From Catalinimonas niigatensis (GTDB taxonomy: Bacteria; Bacteroidota; Bacteroidia; Cytophagales; Cyclobacteriaceae), in contig NZ_CP119422.1 of assembly GCF_030506285.1 (NCBI RefSeq), positions 2,170,001 to 2,234,000 of the forward strand: a stretch of 64,000 bases of DNA, read 5' to 3'. The position numbers were made by a program, and so were the translations under genes. The notes beneath the pieces are model-generated. The model was not told the DNA's origin, searched no databases, and saw nothing but the letters and a program-made list of their open reading frames with translations. Shown here piece after piece: positions 16,833-24,875 of the stretch. Numbering within the stretch: position 1 is the first letter of the stretch; each line of letters starts with the position of its first letter.

Positions 16833-17514
16833 TTTGCTGATCGTCGCCACAGAGTGCTTCCATCATCTGCATAGCCAGTGGACCATGTTCATCGGCATCC
16901 AGTTCAATATGACGTTCCAGATAGTAGATAAAATCCTCCAGATGGGCAGATTGGTTCTGCTGTATATCTTTGACCAAGGAGGTAAACATGTCGGGAATCA
17001 AATCTTCTCTACCCCAGGCAAACACGGCGGCTACTTCATGTAGTTTTCCTCGGCTCAGGGTCTGAAAAGTGAACTCCATAAAGTCTTGGACCTCCTTGGA
17101 AATGGCTTGCTGTCGTGCTGCCTGAGCCACAGGCTGACCTTTACCAACAGCAGAAAGCAGTTGTTTGATCTGTGAAGTATCTGCACCTGCCTGATCCATC
17201 GCCTTCAGGTAGAGTTGGTAGTGGCTGGAAGGCTGCCCCTGCCTGTCTATATCCGTTTCCTCTCCCAAAACAATTTCGTTGATCATACGCGCAGCAGCGG
17301 TATGTTCAGAGGGTAGCCAGGGAAGTTGCACACAGGTCAGTTCGCGCTGCAAAAATTTAAGCAAAGACATGAAGTCCCAGACCGCAAATACATGCTGCTC
17401 CATGAAAATGTGCAGATGTTGCGGAGACTTTATTTTCTGATAAAGAGGATGATGAATCAATTGCTGTTTTAAAGGCGACAATCCATTTTCTATTCTTGCA
17501 ATATGTACATTCAT
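16819..17514 (-). CDS. DUF3050 family protein, predicted haem-oxygenase-like fold
   Basis: 231 residues as read, lacking the last 25-30 because of an apparent frameshift near 16825-16835. The family core is clear: HHPLYQKIKS at 21-30, FMEQHVFAVWDFMSLLKFLQ at 37-56, LPWLPSE at 64-70 and NEIVLGEETD at 79-88. A late His/acid-rich helix RHIELDADEHGP is at 201-212. DUF3050 is placed by fold with haem-oxygenase-like proteins, many of which are non-haem iron oxidases. H41, E85/E86, H202, E204, D208 and H210 are candidate metal ligands, which is inference. It starts 5 bp after the MbnP-like gene. No signal peptide is seen, so it is probably cytosolic. Confidence 0.85.
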   Translation of the reverse strand: MNVHIARIENGLSPLKQQLIHHPLYQKIKSPQHLHIFMEQHVFAVWDFMSLLKFLQRELTCVQLPWLPSEHTAAARMINEIVLGEETDIDRQGQPSSHYQLYLKAMDQAGADTSQIKQLLSAVGKGQPVAQAARQQAISKEVQDFMEFTFQTLSRGKLHEVAAVFAWGREDLIPDMFTSLVKDIQQNQSAHLEDFIYYLERHIELDADEHGPLAMQMMEALCGDDQQKWNQ

Positions 17515-17519
17515 AGCGC

Positions 17520-18266
17520 TTATTTTATTCTATCAATGGTAAACATACCGGATGCATAATTGTCAGCGACTTTTTCAGAAAAAGGATCAAACATCACTAC
17601 AGCATGCTCCTGAAAACTCACCAGATTAGGTGCATCAAAGAGCTCGGCCACATCCACCCGGACACTGACTTGCGTTTCATTTCCGGCAGATAACACAACT
17701 TCCGGCAAATTCTCCTGCCCCAAAGTATACGTCAGTTTACGATAGTTTGGATCCCCTCCAATATGATAAATCAGGCCTTCACTCTCTTCTTCTGTCACAA
17801 AGTATGTTCCTTCTACTGAAAGAAACTTATAACCGGTATTCCAGTTCCATGCCATGTCATTACTTGGGTCAAGGGCTCCTACTCTATCGGTTGAGGTATT
17901 GGTGCTATTGTCAACACCAATGGCAAACTCCAGCTGATTGTATGTTCCAATCGGGAGCTTTTCCAGAGAAATTTCAAATACATCACTACTTTCTGTCCCC
18001 ACCAGATGATAACTTTCCGGCTCAATGTACACTTCACCTGTAGTGGTATTGCGGAGCCTGATGTTACTGATATAATACCTTACTTTGCTCAGGCTGTATG
18101 CTTCACCCGCTGCATTAACATATCGGGCAGTATTCAATTGTAAGGGTTCTTCACCTACAACATGACTGAAGCTTAACTTCAATGTCGCATCATCAGCCGT
18201 CTGCTCATCCTCTTTGCAGGCAGATAAAATAAGGATACAAGCCAGGTAAACCGCTAAATTTTTCAT
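17520..18266 (-). CDS. MbnP-like lipoprotein
   Basis: 248 residues. A signal sequence with lipobox LSAC gives Cys17 as the acylated residue, so the protein is envelope-anchored. The body matches the MbnP family: LSFSHVVGEEPL at 31-42, YSLSKVRYYISNI at 57-69, and the hallmark AWNWNTGYKF at 139-148 with Trp140 and Trp142. Candidate ligands include H34, H87, H168 and H221. In Methylosinus, MbnP binds copper using a kynurenine made from Trp by the di-heme enzyme MbnH. Here the start overlaps the preceding di-heme gene by 4 bp (ATGA), so the two are translationally coupled. A copper role in this organism is inference. Confidence 0.85.
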   Translation of the reverse strand: MKNLAVYLACILILSACKEDEQTADDATLKLSFSHVVGEEPLQLNTARYVNAAGEAYSLSKVRYYISNIRLRNTTTGEVYIEPESYHLVGTESSDVFEISLEKLPIGTYNQLEFAIGVDNSTNTSTDRVGALDPSNDMAWNWNTGYKFLSVEGTYFVTEEESEGLIYHIGGDPNYRKLTYTLGQENLPEVVLSAGNETQVSVRVDVAELFDAPNLVSFQEHAVVMFDPFSEKVADNYASGMFTIDRIK

Positions 18267-19405
18267 GGGGTAAATGGATTTGAAAAGCGTTCATCTTCAA
18301 TAAAAGTACTATCGGTCAGCATGTGCAAAAAGGCAAGTATCGCTTCCTTTTCTTCCGGAAGCAGATGCAGCCTGATGGGCTCACCACTTTGTATAGGCGC
18401 ATTACTGGCCTCCTGAATCAGAGGATCAAGGGTTGCACTCATCTGAATATGCTCATCATAATGCGCCAGTACTTCTTCCAATGTATTGAAACGGCCATCA
18501 TGCATATAAGGTGCGGTAAGGGCTATGTTTCGCAAGGAAGGTGCACGAAATTTTCCTTTGTCAAAATCATTTCCTGTATGTGCCGCCAGGCCTTCTTCCA
18601 TATCATTATCCTGATCCAATCCGTTATTATGAAAACCATTAAATGCATCCGTAGCTCCCCCGGTAAAAGGTCCCAAATGGCAGTCACCGCAGTTCCCTCC
18701 CTTGATACCCTGAGAAGCTTCGGGATGGGTATAGAAAAGATCCATACCCTTGCGTTCTAAATCTGTGGGCTCGTATTCATCTCTCCAGTATTTGTCCAGC
18801 TTAGACTGATTGCTGATCAAGGTTCGTTCAAACTGCGCCAGCGCTTTAAGAAGGTTTTCTGCGGTAATGCTATCCGAACCAAATGCTGCAAAGAATTGTG
18901 GGGGATAAATTTCTGTCGCCTGCAACCGCAAAACTGCTTCATTCACATCTTCCAGGCCCATTTCCAGAGGATTGGTCAGCGGGCCTACCGCCTGTGCTTC
19001 TAGGCTAGTATCTCTCCCGTCCCAATTCAGGCGGTTTACCCATAAAAGGTTGTGCAGAGACATGGTATTTTTGTTCACCTGCCCACCATTGATTCCCAGG
19101 GGGAACTGTCTGCCATCTGTAAAGGCTTTCTCCTGCTGGTGGCAGGAGGCGCAGGAAATGCTTTTGTCTGCTGAAAGCTGCTTTTCATAAAAAAGCATAC
19201 GCCCCAGCGCTATACCCTCTTCGGTAAATGAGTTATCAGAAGGTACCGTAGCTCCATCAGGAAAATACCAGGGCAAAGAAAGTGTATAAGGAGTAGGGTC
19301 ATAGACTGGCTCCTTATCTATATCTTTTTCTTCGTTGCAAGCAGCATATAGCCCCAGCATAAGGAGAGGCAAATATATCCGATGTAATAACCTATGGCTG
19401 TTCAA
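18263..19405 (-). CDS. Di-heme MauG/CCP-family lipoprotein, MbnH-like (operon copy 1)
   Basis: 380 residues. Signal sequence with lipobox YAAC, Cys23 acylated. Two haem c motifs, C85-ASCH89 and C239-GDCH243, and the axial region APYMHDGRF at 298-306. It is placed directly before the MbnP-like gene with a 4-bp overlap and overlaps the upstream lipoprotein by 14 bp. That adjacency is the known MbnH-MbnP arrangement, so it is the better of the two paralogues as MbnP modifier. Peroxidase activity is the alternative. Electron donors are not encoded nearby. Confidence 0.9.
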   Translation of the reverse strand: MNSHRLLHRIYLPLLMLGLYAACNEEKDIDKEPVYDPTPYTLSLPWYFPDGATVPSDNSFTEEGIALGRMLFYEKQLSADKSISCASCHQQEKAFTDGRQFPLGINGGQVNKNTMSLHNLLWVNRLNWDGRDTSLEAQAVGPLTNPLEMGLEDVNEAVLRLQATEIYPPQFFAAFGSDSITAENLLKALAQFERTLISNQSKLDKYWRDEYEPTDLERKGMDLFYTHPEASQGIKGGNCGDCHLGPFTGGATDAFNGFHNNGLDQDNDMEEGLAAHTGNDFDKGKFRAPSLRNIALTAPYMHDGRFNTLEEVLAHYDEHIQMSATLDPLIQEASNAPIQSGEPIRLHLLPEEKEAILAFLHMLTDSTFIEDERFSNPFTP

Positions 19406-19847
19406 ACTTTTGCAATACTTTTTCAGCTTGTTCTATGCTGTTGAGCATTTTATCTTTAACAACGATAATCTTTTCTTTTTCTGATGCTAGTTCCTGCATT
19501 ATTTCTTCTTCTTCCATATTTTCAAACTGAAAGTCATTGGAACGCATCCAGTTCATCATCGCATCGTCTGCTTCTTTGAGATCTGCTTGGATGTTTTTGA
19601 GTGAGTCAACGGAGATAGAGGCTGATACTTTCTGAGTTTCCAAGCTATCAATTACCTGTTTCAGCGCTTTTTGGAGACGAAAAATACGCCCCATTTCAGG
19701 CATTACTTCATCGTGTATGGCCATCACTTCATTGAACAAAGCATCCTTGCTGCTTTCCTCCAAATTTGATTGAGATTGATTTTCCTGTGGAGATGCGTTA
19801 CAGGCAACCATAATGACAGTCGCCAACATATATATGACCTTTTTCAT
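19392..19847 (-). CDS. Met/His-containing coiled-coil lipoprotein
   Basis: 151 residues. The signal peptide ends MVAC with Cys16 as lipidation site. The mature protein is helical and acidic, with two conserved-looking Met clusters: VMAIHDEVMPEMG at 41-53 (M42, H45, M49, M52) and DAMMNWM at 95-101 (M97, M98, M101). Similar short Bacteroidota lipoproteins are often labelled hypothetical or inclusion-protein-like. Met/His clusters in an envelope protein heading an MbnP/di-heme operon suggest Cu(I) binding, which is inference. It is the first gene of the operon, overlapping the di-heme gene by 14 bp. Confidence 0.75.
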   Translation of the reverse strand: MKKVIYMLATVIMVACNASPQENQSQSNLEESSKDALFNEVMAIHDEVMPEMGRIFRLQKALKQVIDSLETQKVSASISVDSLKNIQADLKEADDAMMNWMRSNDFQFENMEEEEIMQELASEKEKIIVVKDKMLNSIEQAEKVLQKFEQP

Positions 19848-19901
19848 GGAATGAAAGTATTGAGATTTGAGATCGTGATTAAAAGAATTAGGTGTATACG
19901 T

Positions 19902-19929
19902 AAAAAAAGGCTCCCTTACGAAAGCCTTT
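19902..19929 (-). terminator. Intrinsic terminator of mdh
   Basis: On the minus strand AAAGGCT (19929-19923) pairs with AGCCTTT (19912-19906) and is followed by further T residues. It begins 25 bp after the mdh stop codon and separates mdh from the lipoprotein/di-heme operon. Confidence 0.75.
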
Positions 19930-19953
19930 ATTTATCTCATATAAAACCTGTGA

Positions 19954-20883
19954 TCAGGCCATTTTATCCAGCACCTGCATTACCTCTTTCACATGTCCTT
20001 CTGAGGTTTTAAGCAGTTGCATTTCATCATCAGTAAGCTCAAGCTCAATGATTTTTTCAATACCGTTTTTACCTAGAATTACCGGAGCACCCAGGTAACA
20101 GTTATCAATGCCATACTCTCCTTCCAGTTTCAGACAAACCGGGAATACACGACGCTGATCTTTCACAATCGCTTCTACCATTTGAGCTGCAGCTGCTCCA
20201 GGTGCATACCAGGCTGAAGTTCCCATAAGTTTTACCAGCTCTCCACCACCGGTTTTGGTACGCTCCACAATAGCATCCAGCTTAGCTTTGTCGATGAGTT
20301 CAGTGACAGGTATACCACCCACCGTAGTGTAGCGAGGTAGAGGTACCATGGTATCACCATGACCGCCCATCAATACTGCCTGAATATCTTTGGGAGAAAC
20401 GTTGATTGCCTCGGCCAGAAAGGCACGGTAGCGTGCAGTATCCAGAATACCTGCCATACCCATTACCTTAGTACGGGGAGCCTTGGAGGTCAGGTGTGCC
20501 TGATAGGTCATTACATCCAGAGGATTGGATACAATGATCAATATGGCTTCAGGAGAATGCTTAATCACATTTTCAGTCACTGTTTTTACGATACCAGCAT
20601 TGGTCTCGATAAGGTCGTCACGGGACATACCAGGCTTACGAGGTAGTCCTGAAGTGATCACTACCACATCAGAACCAGCAGTTTTGGTATAGTCGTTTGT
20701 AGAACCAATAGTACGGGTGTCATAAAGATTGATAGGTGATTTTTGCCATATATCCAAGGCTTTTCCTTCGGCAAATCCTTCTTTGATGTCTACCAACACC
20801 ACTTCATTGGCTATTTCACGATAAGCCAAAACGTCGGCGCAGGTTGCTCCCACATTTCCGGCTCCTACTACAGTTACTTTCAT
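19954..20883 (-). CDS. mdh: Malate dehydrogenase (LDH-like type)
   Basis: 309 residues. NAD-linked interconversion of malate and oxaloacetate in the TCA cycle. The Rossmann motif GAGNVG is at 7-12, with the NAD-specifying Asp32. Active-site residues are R82 (LPRKPG, selecting malate over lactate), R88, N120, D148, R151 and H175 (GGHGDTM), all present. It has its own terminator and a good upstream promoter at 20934-20968. It is distinct from the two Ldh2-fold dehydrogenases elsewhere in the window. Confidence 0.97.
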   Translation of the reverse strand: MKVTVVGAGNVGATCADVLAYREIANEVVLVDIKEGFAEGKALDIWQKSPINLYDTRTIGSTNDYTKTAGSDVVVITSGLPRKPGMSRDDLIETNAGIVKTVTENVIKHSPEAILIIVSNPLDVMTYQAHLTSKAPRTKVMGMAGILDTARYRAFLAEAINVSPKDIQAVLMGGHGDTMVPLPRYTTVGGIPVTELIDKAKLDAIVERTKTGGGELVKLMGTSAWYAPGAAAAQMVEAIVKDQRRVFPVCLKLEGEYGIDNCYLGAPVILGKNGIEKIIELELTDDEMQLLKTSEGHVKEVMQVLDKMA

Positions 20884-20933
20884 AGTATATAGGTATTTTT
20901 AGTTTGGTAAAAAATTTTACTTTTCAGTAGGCA

Positions 20934-20968
20934 CAAATTTAGCAAAGTAGTGCAAAGAAGATAGCAAA
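20934..20968 (-). promoter_or_regulatory. Bacteroidota-type promoter of mdh
   Basis: On the minus strand the -7 box TAAATTTG is at 20941-20934 and TTTG is at 20968-20965, with 23 bp between. The spacer is at the long end for this class. The box is about 50 bp before the mdh ATG. Confidence 0.6.
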
Positions 20969-21016
20969 TACTGCTTCAATGTGCATCTCGCCAATATGTA
21001 TTGTGCCAATATGTGC

Positions 21017-21538
21017 TTAGAAAGTTGTATACAACAAATCCAGGCTAAAGAAACCTCTGGAAGAACGGTAAGAGGCAAAGAGTTGTTTGGTATACTCATC
21101 ATACATTTCAGTGAGTGAGGCCAGCACCTTGGCCTTGATTTTTGGCTGAGCAGAGAAAATATCCATGATATTTACATGTGGTATCACATAAAGGTCAGCA
21201 TCCACAGAGGTAACGATTGCATTGTAAAAGCGATTGGTATCAGCGATACAGGCATTGTTACCAAAAGAATGACCACTACCAATCTGATTCAATATTTCCA
21301 GGTTATCCCCGATATCAAAAGATATAGATACTTTCCCTCTTTTGATGATGTAGAGCGCATGACTAGGATCTTTTCTGAAAAACACCACTTCATCCTGCTT
21401 GTACTTCCGCAAATATAAGTAAGGCAAAAAAGATACCTTCTCATCATCCGTGAGTGTTTCAAAAATTTTGATTCCTGACAGGAAATTAAAAATACTTGTT
21501 TCCTCAGCAGAATACGAACGTTGAAAAGGGTTTTTCAT
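21017..21538 (-). CDS. Cyclic-nucleotide-binding-fold protein without DNA-binding domain
   Basis: 173 residues. A single CRP-like beta-roll domain spans about 20-125 (IFETLTDDEK, ALYIIKRGKVSIS, IGSGHSFGNN), followed by a helix at 130-155. There is no helix-turn-helix, so it is not a CRP/FNR transcription factor. In the phosphate-binding cassette the canonical FGE becomes FGN (N94), and the position of the conserved Arg is Tyr105, so cAMP binding is unlikely. Its function is unknown. It lies upstream of mdh on the same strand, separated by mdh's own promoter. Confidence 0.75.
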   Translation of the reverse strand: MKNPFQRSYSAEETSIFNFLSGIKIFETLTDDEKVSFLPYLYLRKYKQDEVVFFRKDPSHALYIIKRGKVSISFDIGDNLEILNQIGSGHSFGNNACIADTNRFYNAIVTSVDADLYVIPHVNIMDIFSAQPKIKAKVLASLTEMYDEYTKQLFASYRSSRGFFSLDLLYTTF

Positions 21539-21751
21539 CTGTCTACTAATATTTTTTTAAAGGGCAGATGCGTTTCCTCGCCACAAAATTTGTTTATTCA
21601 TTTTCTGATGATATCTCCGGACTAAACAGTAGTCACACTTTTTATAGATAATGTAGTGTCGCTACGAAGATTATTACACATCTAATCTATGGCTATTAAT
21701 CATAAAAATGACTTTCCCGCTTCGCTATGCAAAACATATATCTTTTATTGA

Positions 21752-23104
21752 TTAAGGTAGTGATTTTACGTGCTGAGTAATTTCGTAAATCTGATGTGTA
21801 TTATCAGTGAGCCTATACCTGTGATCAATCCTATACCCTACTACCCAAACGATATCCCCATCAGAGGTAAGCACCATTACTCTGTTTTTCAAGTTTAGCG
21901 GAATTTTAATGTCAATCATAAAATCGCTGAGCTTTTTTTTGGAGTTCATTCCTAATGGATAAAAAAAATCGCCTTTTTTCCACTTTCTTAGTGTCAGCGG
22001 GAATTTCAGCCTTTCATGATCCAGGGCTGCAATATTAGCCAGAGGCATCACTCTATAATTATGAGCATCCAATACTTGCAAGCTAAGGTCAAACTCATCA
22101 GTATCTAATTTGTGCTCTTTTTCTGTGATGGTGTACGTGCCCATAGGATCGCTGGAGATTAGGCTGATGATCAATTCTTTGCGATCTATATTCAGACAAT
22201 GAGACGAAGAATTAAATACCTTTCCGGACTGCCTTTCCGGATTTTTGCGCCGTATGGCTTCCACTATTTCGCGGGCCTGATGGTATTGAAACCCATATTC
22301 TTTAATCATTTCGTGGAGTACGACGTATAGCCCAGGCTGATTTTTGATTTTGTTGATATTGATGAATACATCTTTCCCGAGGGTATACATGCACTTTTTT
22401 TTAAGCTCATGTACAGCATACTGGAAGAAATTTTCAGTGCCTGAAATTCTTTCCAAACTCATATCCATGGTTTCCATCAGCTTTGGGTTGATTTCTTCCA
22501 GTACAGGAATCACTTTTCTTCTAATCAGATTTCTACGGTATTTTTCATCCACATTGGAACTATCTTCGCGCCAGGGAAGCTGATGTTCTTGAGCGTATTG
22601 CTCTATTTGCTTTCGGTCAGCAAATAACAAAGGACGAATGATCTGCGATTGTTTTAGTTTGATGCCATGTAAACCGGCAATTCCAGTACCTTTGGTAAGA
22701 TTGAAAATAATTGTCTCCAGCACATCGTTTTTATGATGCGCTGTGGCTATGTACTCATAATTCTGCTCTTTGAGCAAGTCATTGAACCACGTATAACGAA
22801 GCTGCCGGGCAGCCATCTGTATGGAGATGTGTTGAAGATCTGCAAAACCAGAAGTATCAAATGATTTAACAAAGCAACTCACCTGGTATTTTTGTGCCAG
22901 TTGTTTTACAAATACTTCATCATCGTCTGATTCTTCTCCTCTCAGATTGAAGTTGCAATGTACTATAGCAAACCTGAAGTTTGCCCTGGCAAATAAATCT
23001 GCCATCACTACAGAGTCTATTCCACCACTGACTGCCAGCAGTATTGGGGTTTTTTCTACAAATAGATTTGTTTCGTGAATAAAAGACCGGAATTTGTTAA
23101 CCAT
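21752..23104 (-). CDS. tilS: tRNA(Ile)-lysidine synthase
   Basis: 450 residues. The enzyme converts C34 of the CAU-anticodon isoleucine tRNA to lysidine using ATP and lysine. The PP-loop SGGIDS is at 26-31. The N-type ATPase domain (about 1-215) includes TAHHKNDVLET and the GIAGLHGI segment, followed by the substrate-binding domains up to a C-terminal TilS fold (KKLSDFMIDIKIPL near residue 390). It is divergent from the OstA-like gene with a 70-bp shared upstream region. Confidence 0.96.
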   Translation of the reverse strand: MVNKFRSFIHETNLFVEKTPILLAVSGGIDSVVMADLFARANFRFAIVHCNFNLRGEESDDDEVFVKQLAQKYQVSCFVKSFDTSGFADLQHISIQMAARQLRYTWFNDLLKEQNYEYIATAHHKNDVLETIIFNLTKGTGIAGLHGIKLKQSQIIRPLLFADRKQIEQYAQEHQLPWREDSSNVDEKYRRNLIRRKVIPVLEEINPKLMETMDMSLERISGTENFFQYAVHELKKKCMYTLGKDVFININKIKNQPGLYVVLHEMIKEYGFQYHQAREIVEAIRRKNPERQSGKVFNSSSHCLNIDRKELIISLISSDPMGTYTITEKEHKLDTDEFDLSLQVLDAHNYRVMPLANIAALDHERLKFPLTLRKWKKGDFFYPLGMNSKKKLSDFMIDIKIPLNLKNRVMVLTSDGDIVWVVGYRIDHRYRLTDNTHQIYEITQHVKSLP

Positions 23105-23174
23105 ACTTTAAAAATATTCGTCAAAGCCACATAGTGTAATTTGACATTAAAAAAAGTAAGTACTGCTATAAAAA

Positions 23175-24776
23175 ATGAAAATAGTATATTTCTTCTTACC
23201 AGTCTTATTTCTTTTTGTTTGCTCTGTTTCAGCATTAGGCCAGGGAAAAATTAATATTGAAAATGCCGATACTTTGCAAGGAGGAAAAAATAAGGACAAT
23301 GAGCAGTTCCGCAAACTCATCGGTAATGTAATTCTAAGACAGGGAAACACCCGTATCTTTGGAGATTCTGTCATTTTGTATACCAATAAAAACATCTCAG
23401 AAGTATTCGGAGAGCGTGTAAGGGTAGAAGATGGCGACTCTATCAAAGTAATAGGCGATAGACTTATTTATAATGGAAACACCCGAGTAGCCCAAATGCG
23501 TGATGATGTGATTTATACTACCCCCAGCATGACTCTTTATTCTGACCATCTGGATTATGATCTGCCTGCTAATCTGGCCTATTACTATGGAGGTGGTAAA
23601 TTAGTAGATTCAACCAATGTACTTACCAGTAAAGAGGGTACTTATCACACGGCCACTAACCTGGCGTCATTCAAAGATAATGTCATATTGGTAACTCCCG
23701 ATTACAAACTGGAATCTGATACCCTCCAGTACAATACAGTGAGTAAGGTAGCTTATACGCTGGGCCCTACGCTGATCACATCCAATGATGGCACACAACT
23801 GGTGGCTGAGGCTGGTAGTGAATTCAGGACCCTGGAGGAGCAATCCATGTTTGGGCAGGGTACTGTAGAAACAGAAAAATATATTATCAGTGGTGACCGG
23901 CTTTTTCTGGACGATGTAAACAAACTTTATCGGGCCACCTCGAATGTAGAAATGATTTCTAAGGACAATAATGTCATTATCACCGGCGATAGTGCTATTT
24001 ATTATAGAAACAGGGGGCTCACCAAAGTGTATGGAAAAGCAGTGATGAGGCGACCTATGGAATTAGATACTCTTTATCTCTCTGCCGATACACTGGTGAG
24101 TGTTGAGGATTCCATCCCTTCCAAAGAAAGAATACTGGCTTATCACGATGTCAGAATCTACAGAAGTGACTTGCAGGCTTTATCTGATTCATTGGCATAT
24201 CATATTACTGACTCCATATTATATCTTTACCGTGATCCCATCCTCTGGAATGATAAAAGCCAGATAGAAGCTGACTCCATTAATTTGGAAATTATTGGGG
24301 GGCAAGTACGTAGGATGAATACGATAGAGAACTCTTTTGTCATTTCAAAAGATACTATCAACAACTTTAACCAGGTAAAGGGACGAGAAATGGTAGTTGA
24401 TTTTGATCAGGGAACTATCAATAAAATTGATGTCAATGGTAATGGAGAAAGTATTTATTTTGTGTTGGAGCGAGATTCTATTATGGTAGGTATGAACCAT
24501 ATTCTGTGTAGTAATATGGTATTAAGATTTGAAGAAAGCGGCCTTAATAACATCTCTTTTTATACAAAACCTAATGGAAAACTTATCCCTCCGCATGAAT
24601 TGACCAAAGCAGAAAAACAACTCCAAGGTTTCCAATGGAGGATCAGTGAACGCCCTACAAAAGAGCAGGTAGTCGAAAGGACAGAATTAAAACGCTCAGA
24701 TGGAATACAAAAAAATAATGAAATTTTGTCTGAAGACCAGCAGAAAATAATTCAAGAGCTAAACCCACCAGAATAA
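23175..24776 (+). CDS. OstA/LptA-like organic-solvent-tolerance domain protein
   Basis: 533 residues. A signal peptide (about 1-22, ending SALG) precedes an elongated all-beta region with repeated segments such as IFGDSVILYTNKN, VIGDRLIYNGNTR and VYGKAVMRRP, typical of the OstA/LptA beta-jellyroll. LptA-type proteins bridge lipopolysaccharide from inner to outer membrane; Bacteroidota members are much longer than the roughly 180-residue LptA of enterics. It is close to the bamD cluster, consistent with envelope biogenesis. The exact role is inferred from the family. Confidence 0.85.
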   Translation: MKIVYFFLPVLFLFVCSVSALGQGKINIENADTLQGGKNKDNEQFRKLIGNVILRQGNTRIFGDSVILYTNKNISEVFGERVRVEDGDSIKVIGDRLIYNGNTRVAQMRDDVIYTTPSMTLYSDHLDYDLPANLAYYYGGGKLVDSTNVLTSKEGTYHTATNLASFKDNVILVTPDYKLESDTLQYNTVSKVAYTLGPTLITSNDGTQLVAEAGSEFRTLEEQSMFGQGTVETEKYIISGDRLFLDDVNKLYRATSNVEMISKDNNVIITGDSAIYYRNRGLTKVYGKAVMRRPMELDTLYLSADTLVSVEDSIPSKERILAYHDVRIYRSDLQALSDSLAYHITDSILYLYRDPILWNDKSQIEADSINLEIIGGQVRRMNTIENSFVISKDTINNFNQVKGREMVVDFDQGTINKIDVNGNGESIYFVLERDSIMVGMNHILCSNMVLRFEESGLNNISFYTKPNGKLIPPHELTKAEKQLQGFQWRISERPTKEQVVERTELKRSDGIQKNNEILSEDQQKIIQELNPPE

Positions 24777-24875
24777 AATTCTTTTGAATAAGATGTAATA
24801 AAATGAGCTTAATTTGTTGATTTAGAGGAAAAATTTCAGTTAATTTTATGAAATATTCTTTCTTTAAATCCGTTT

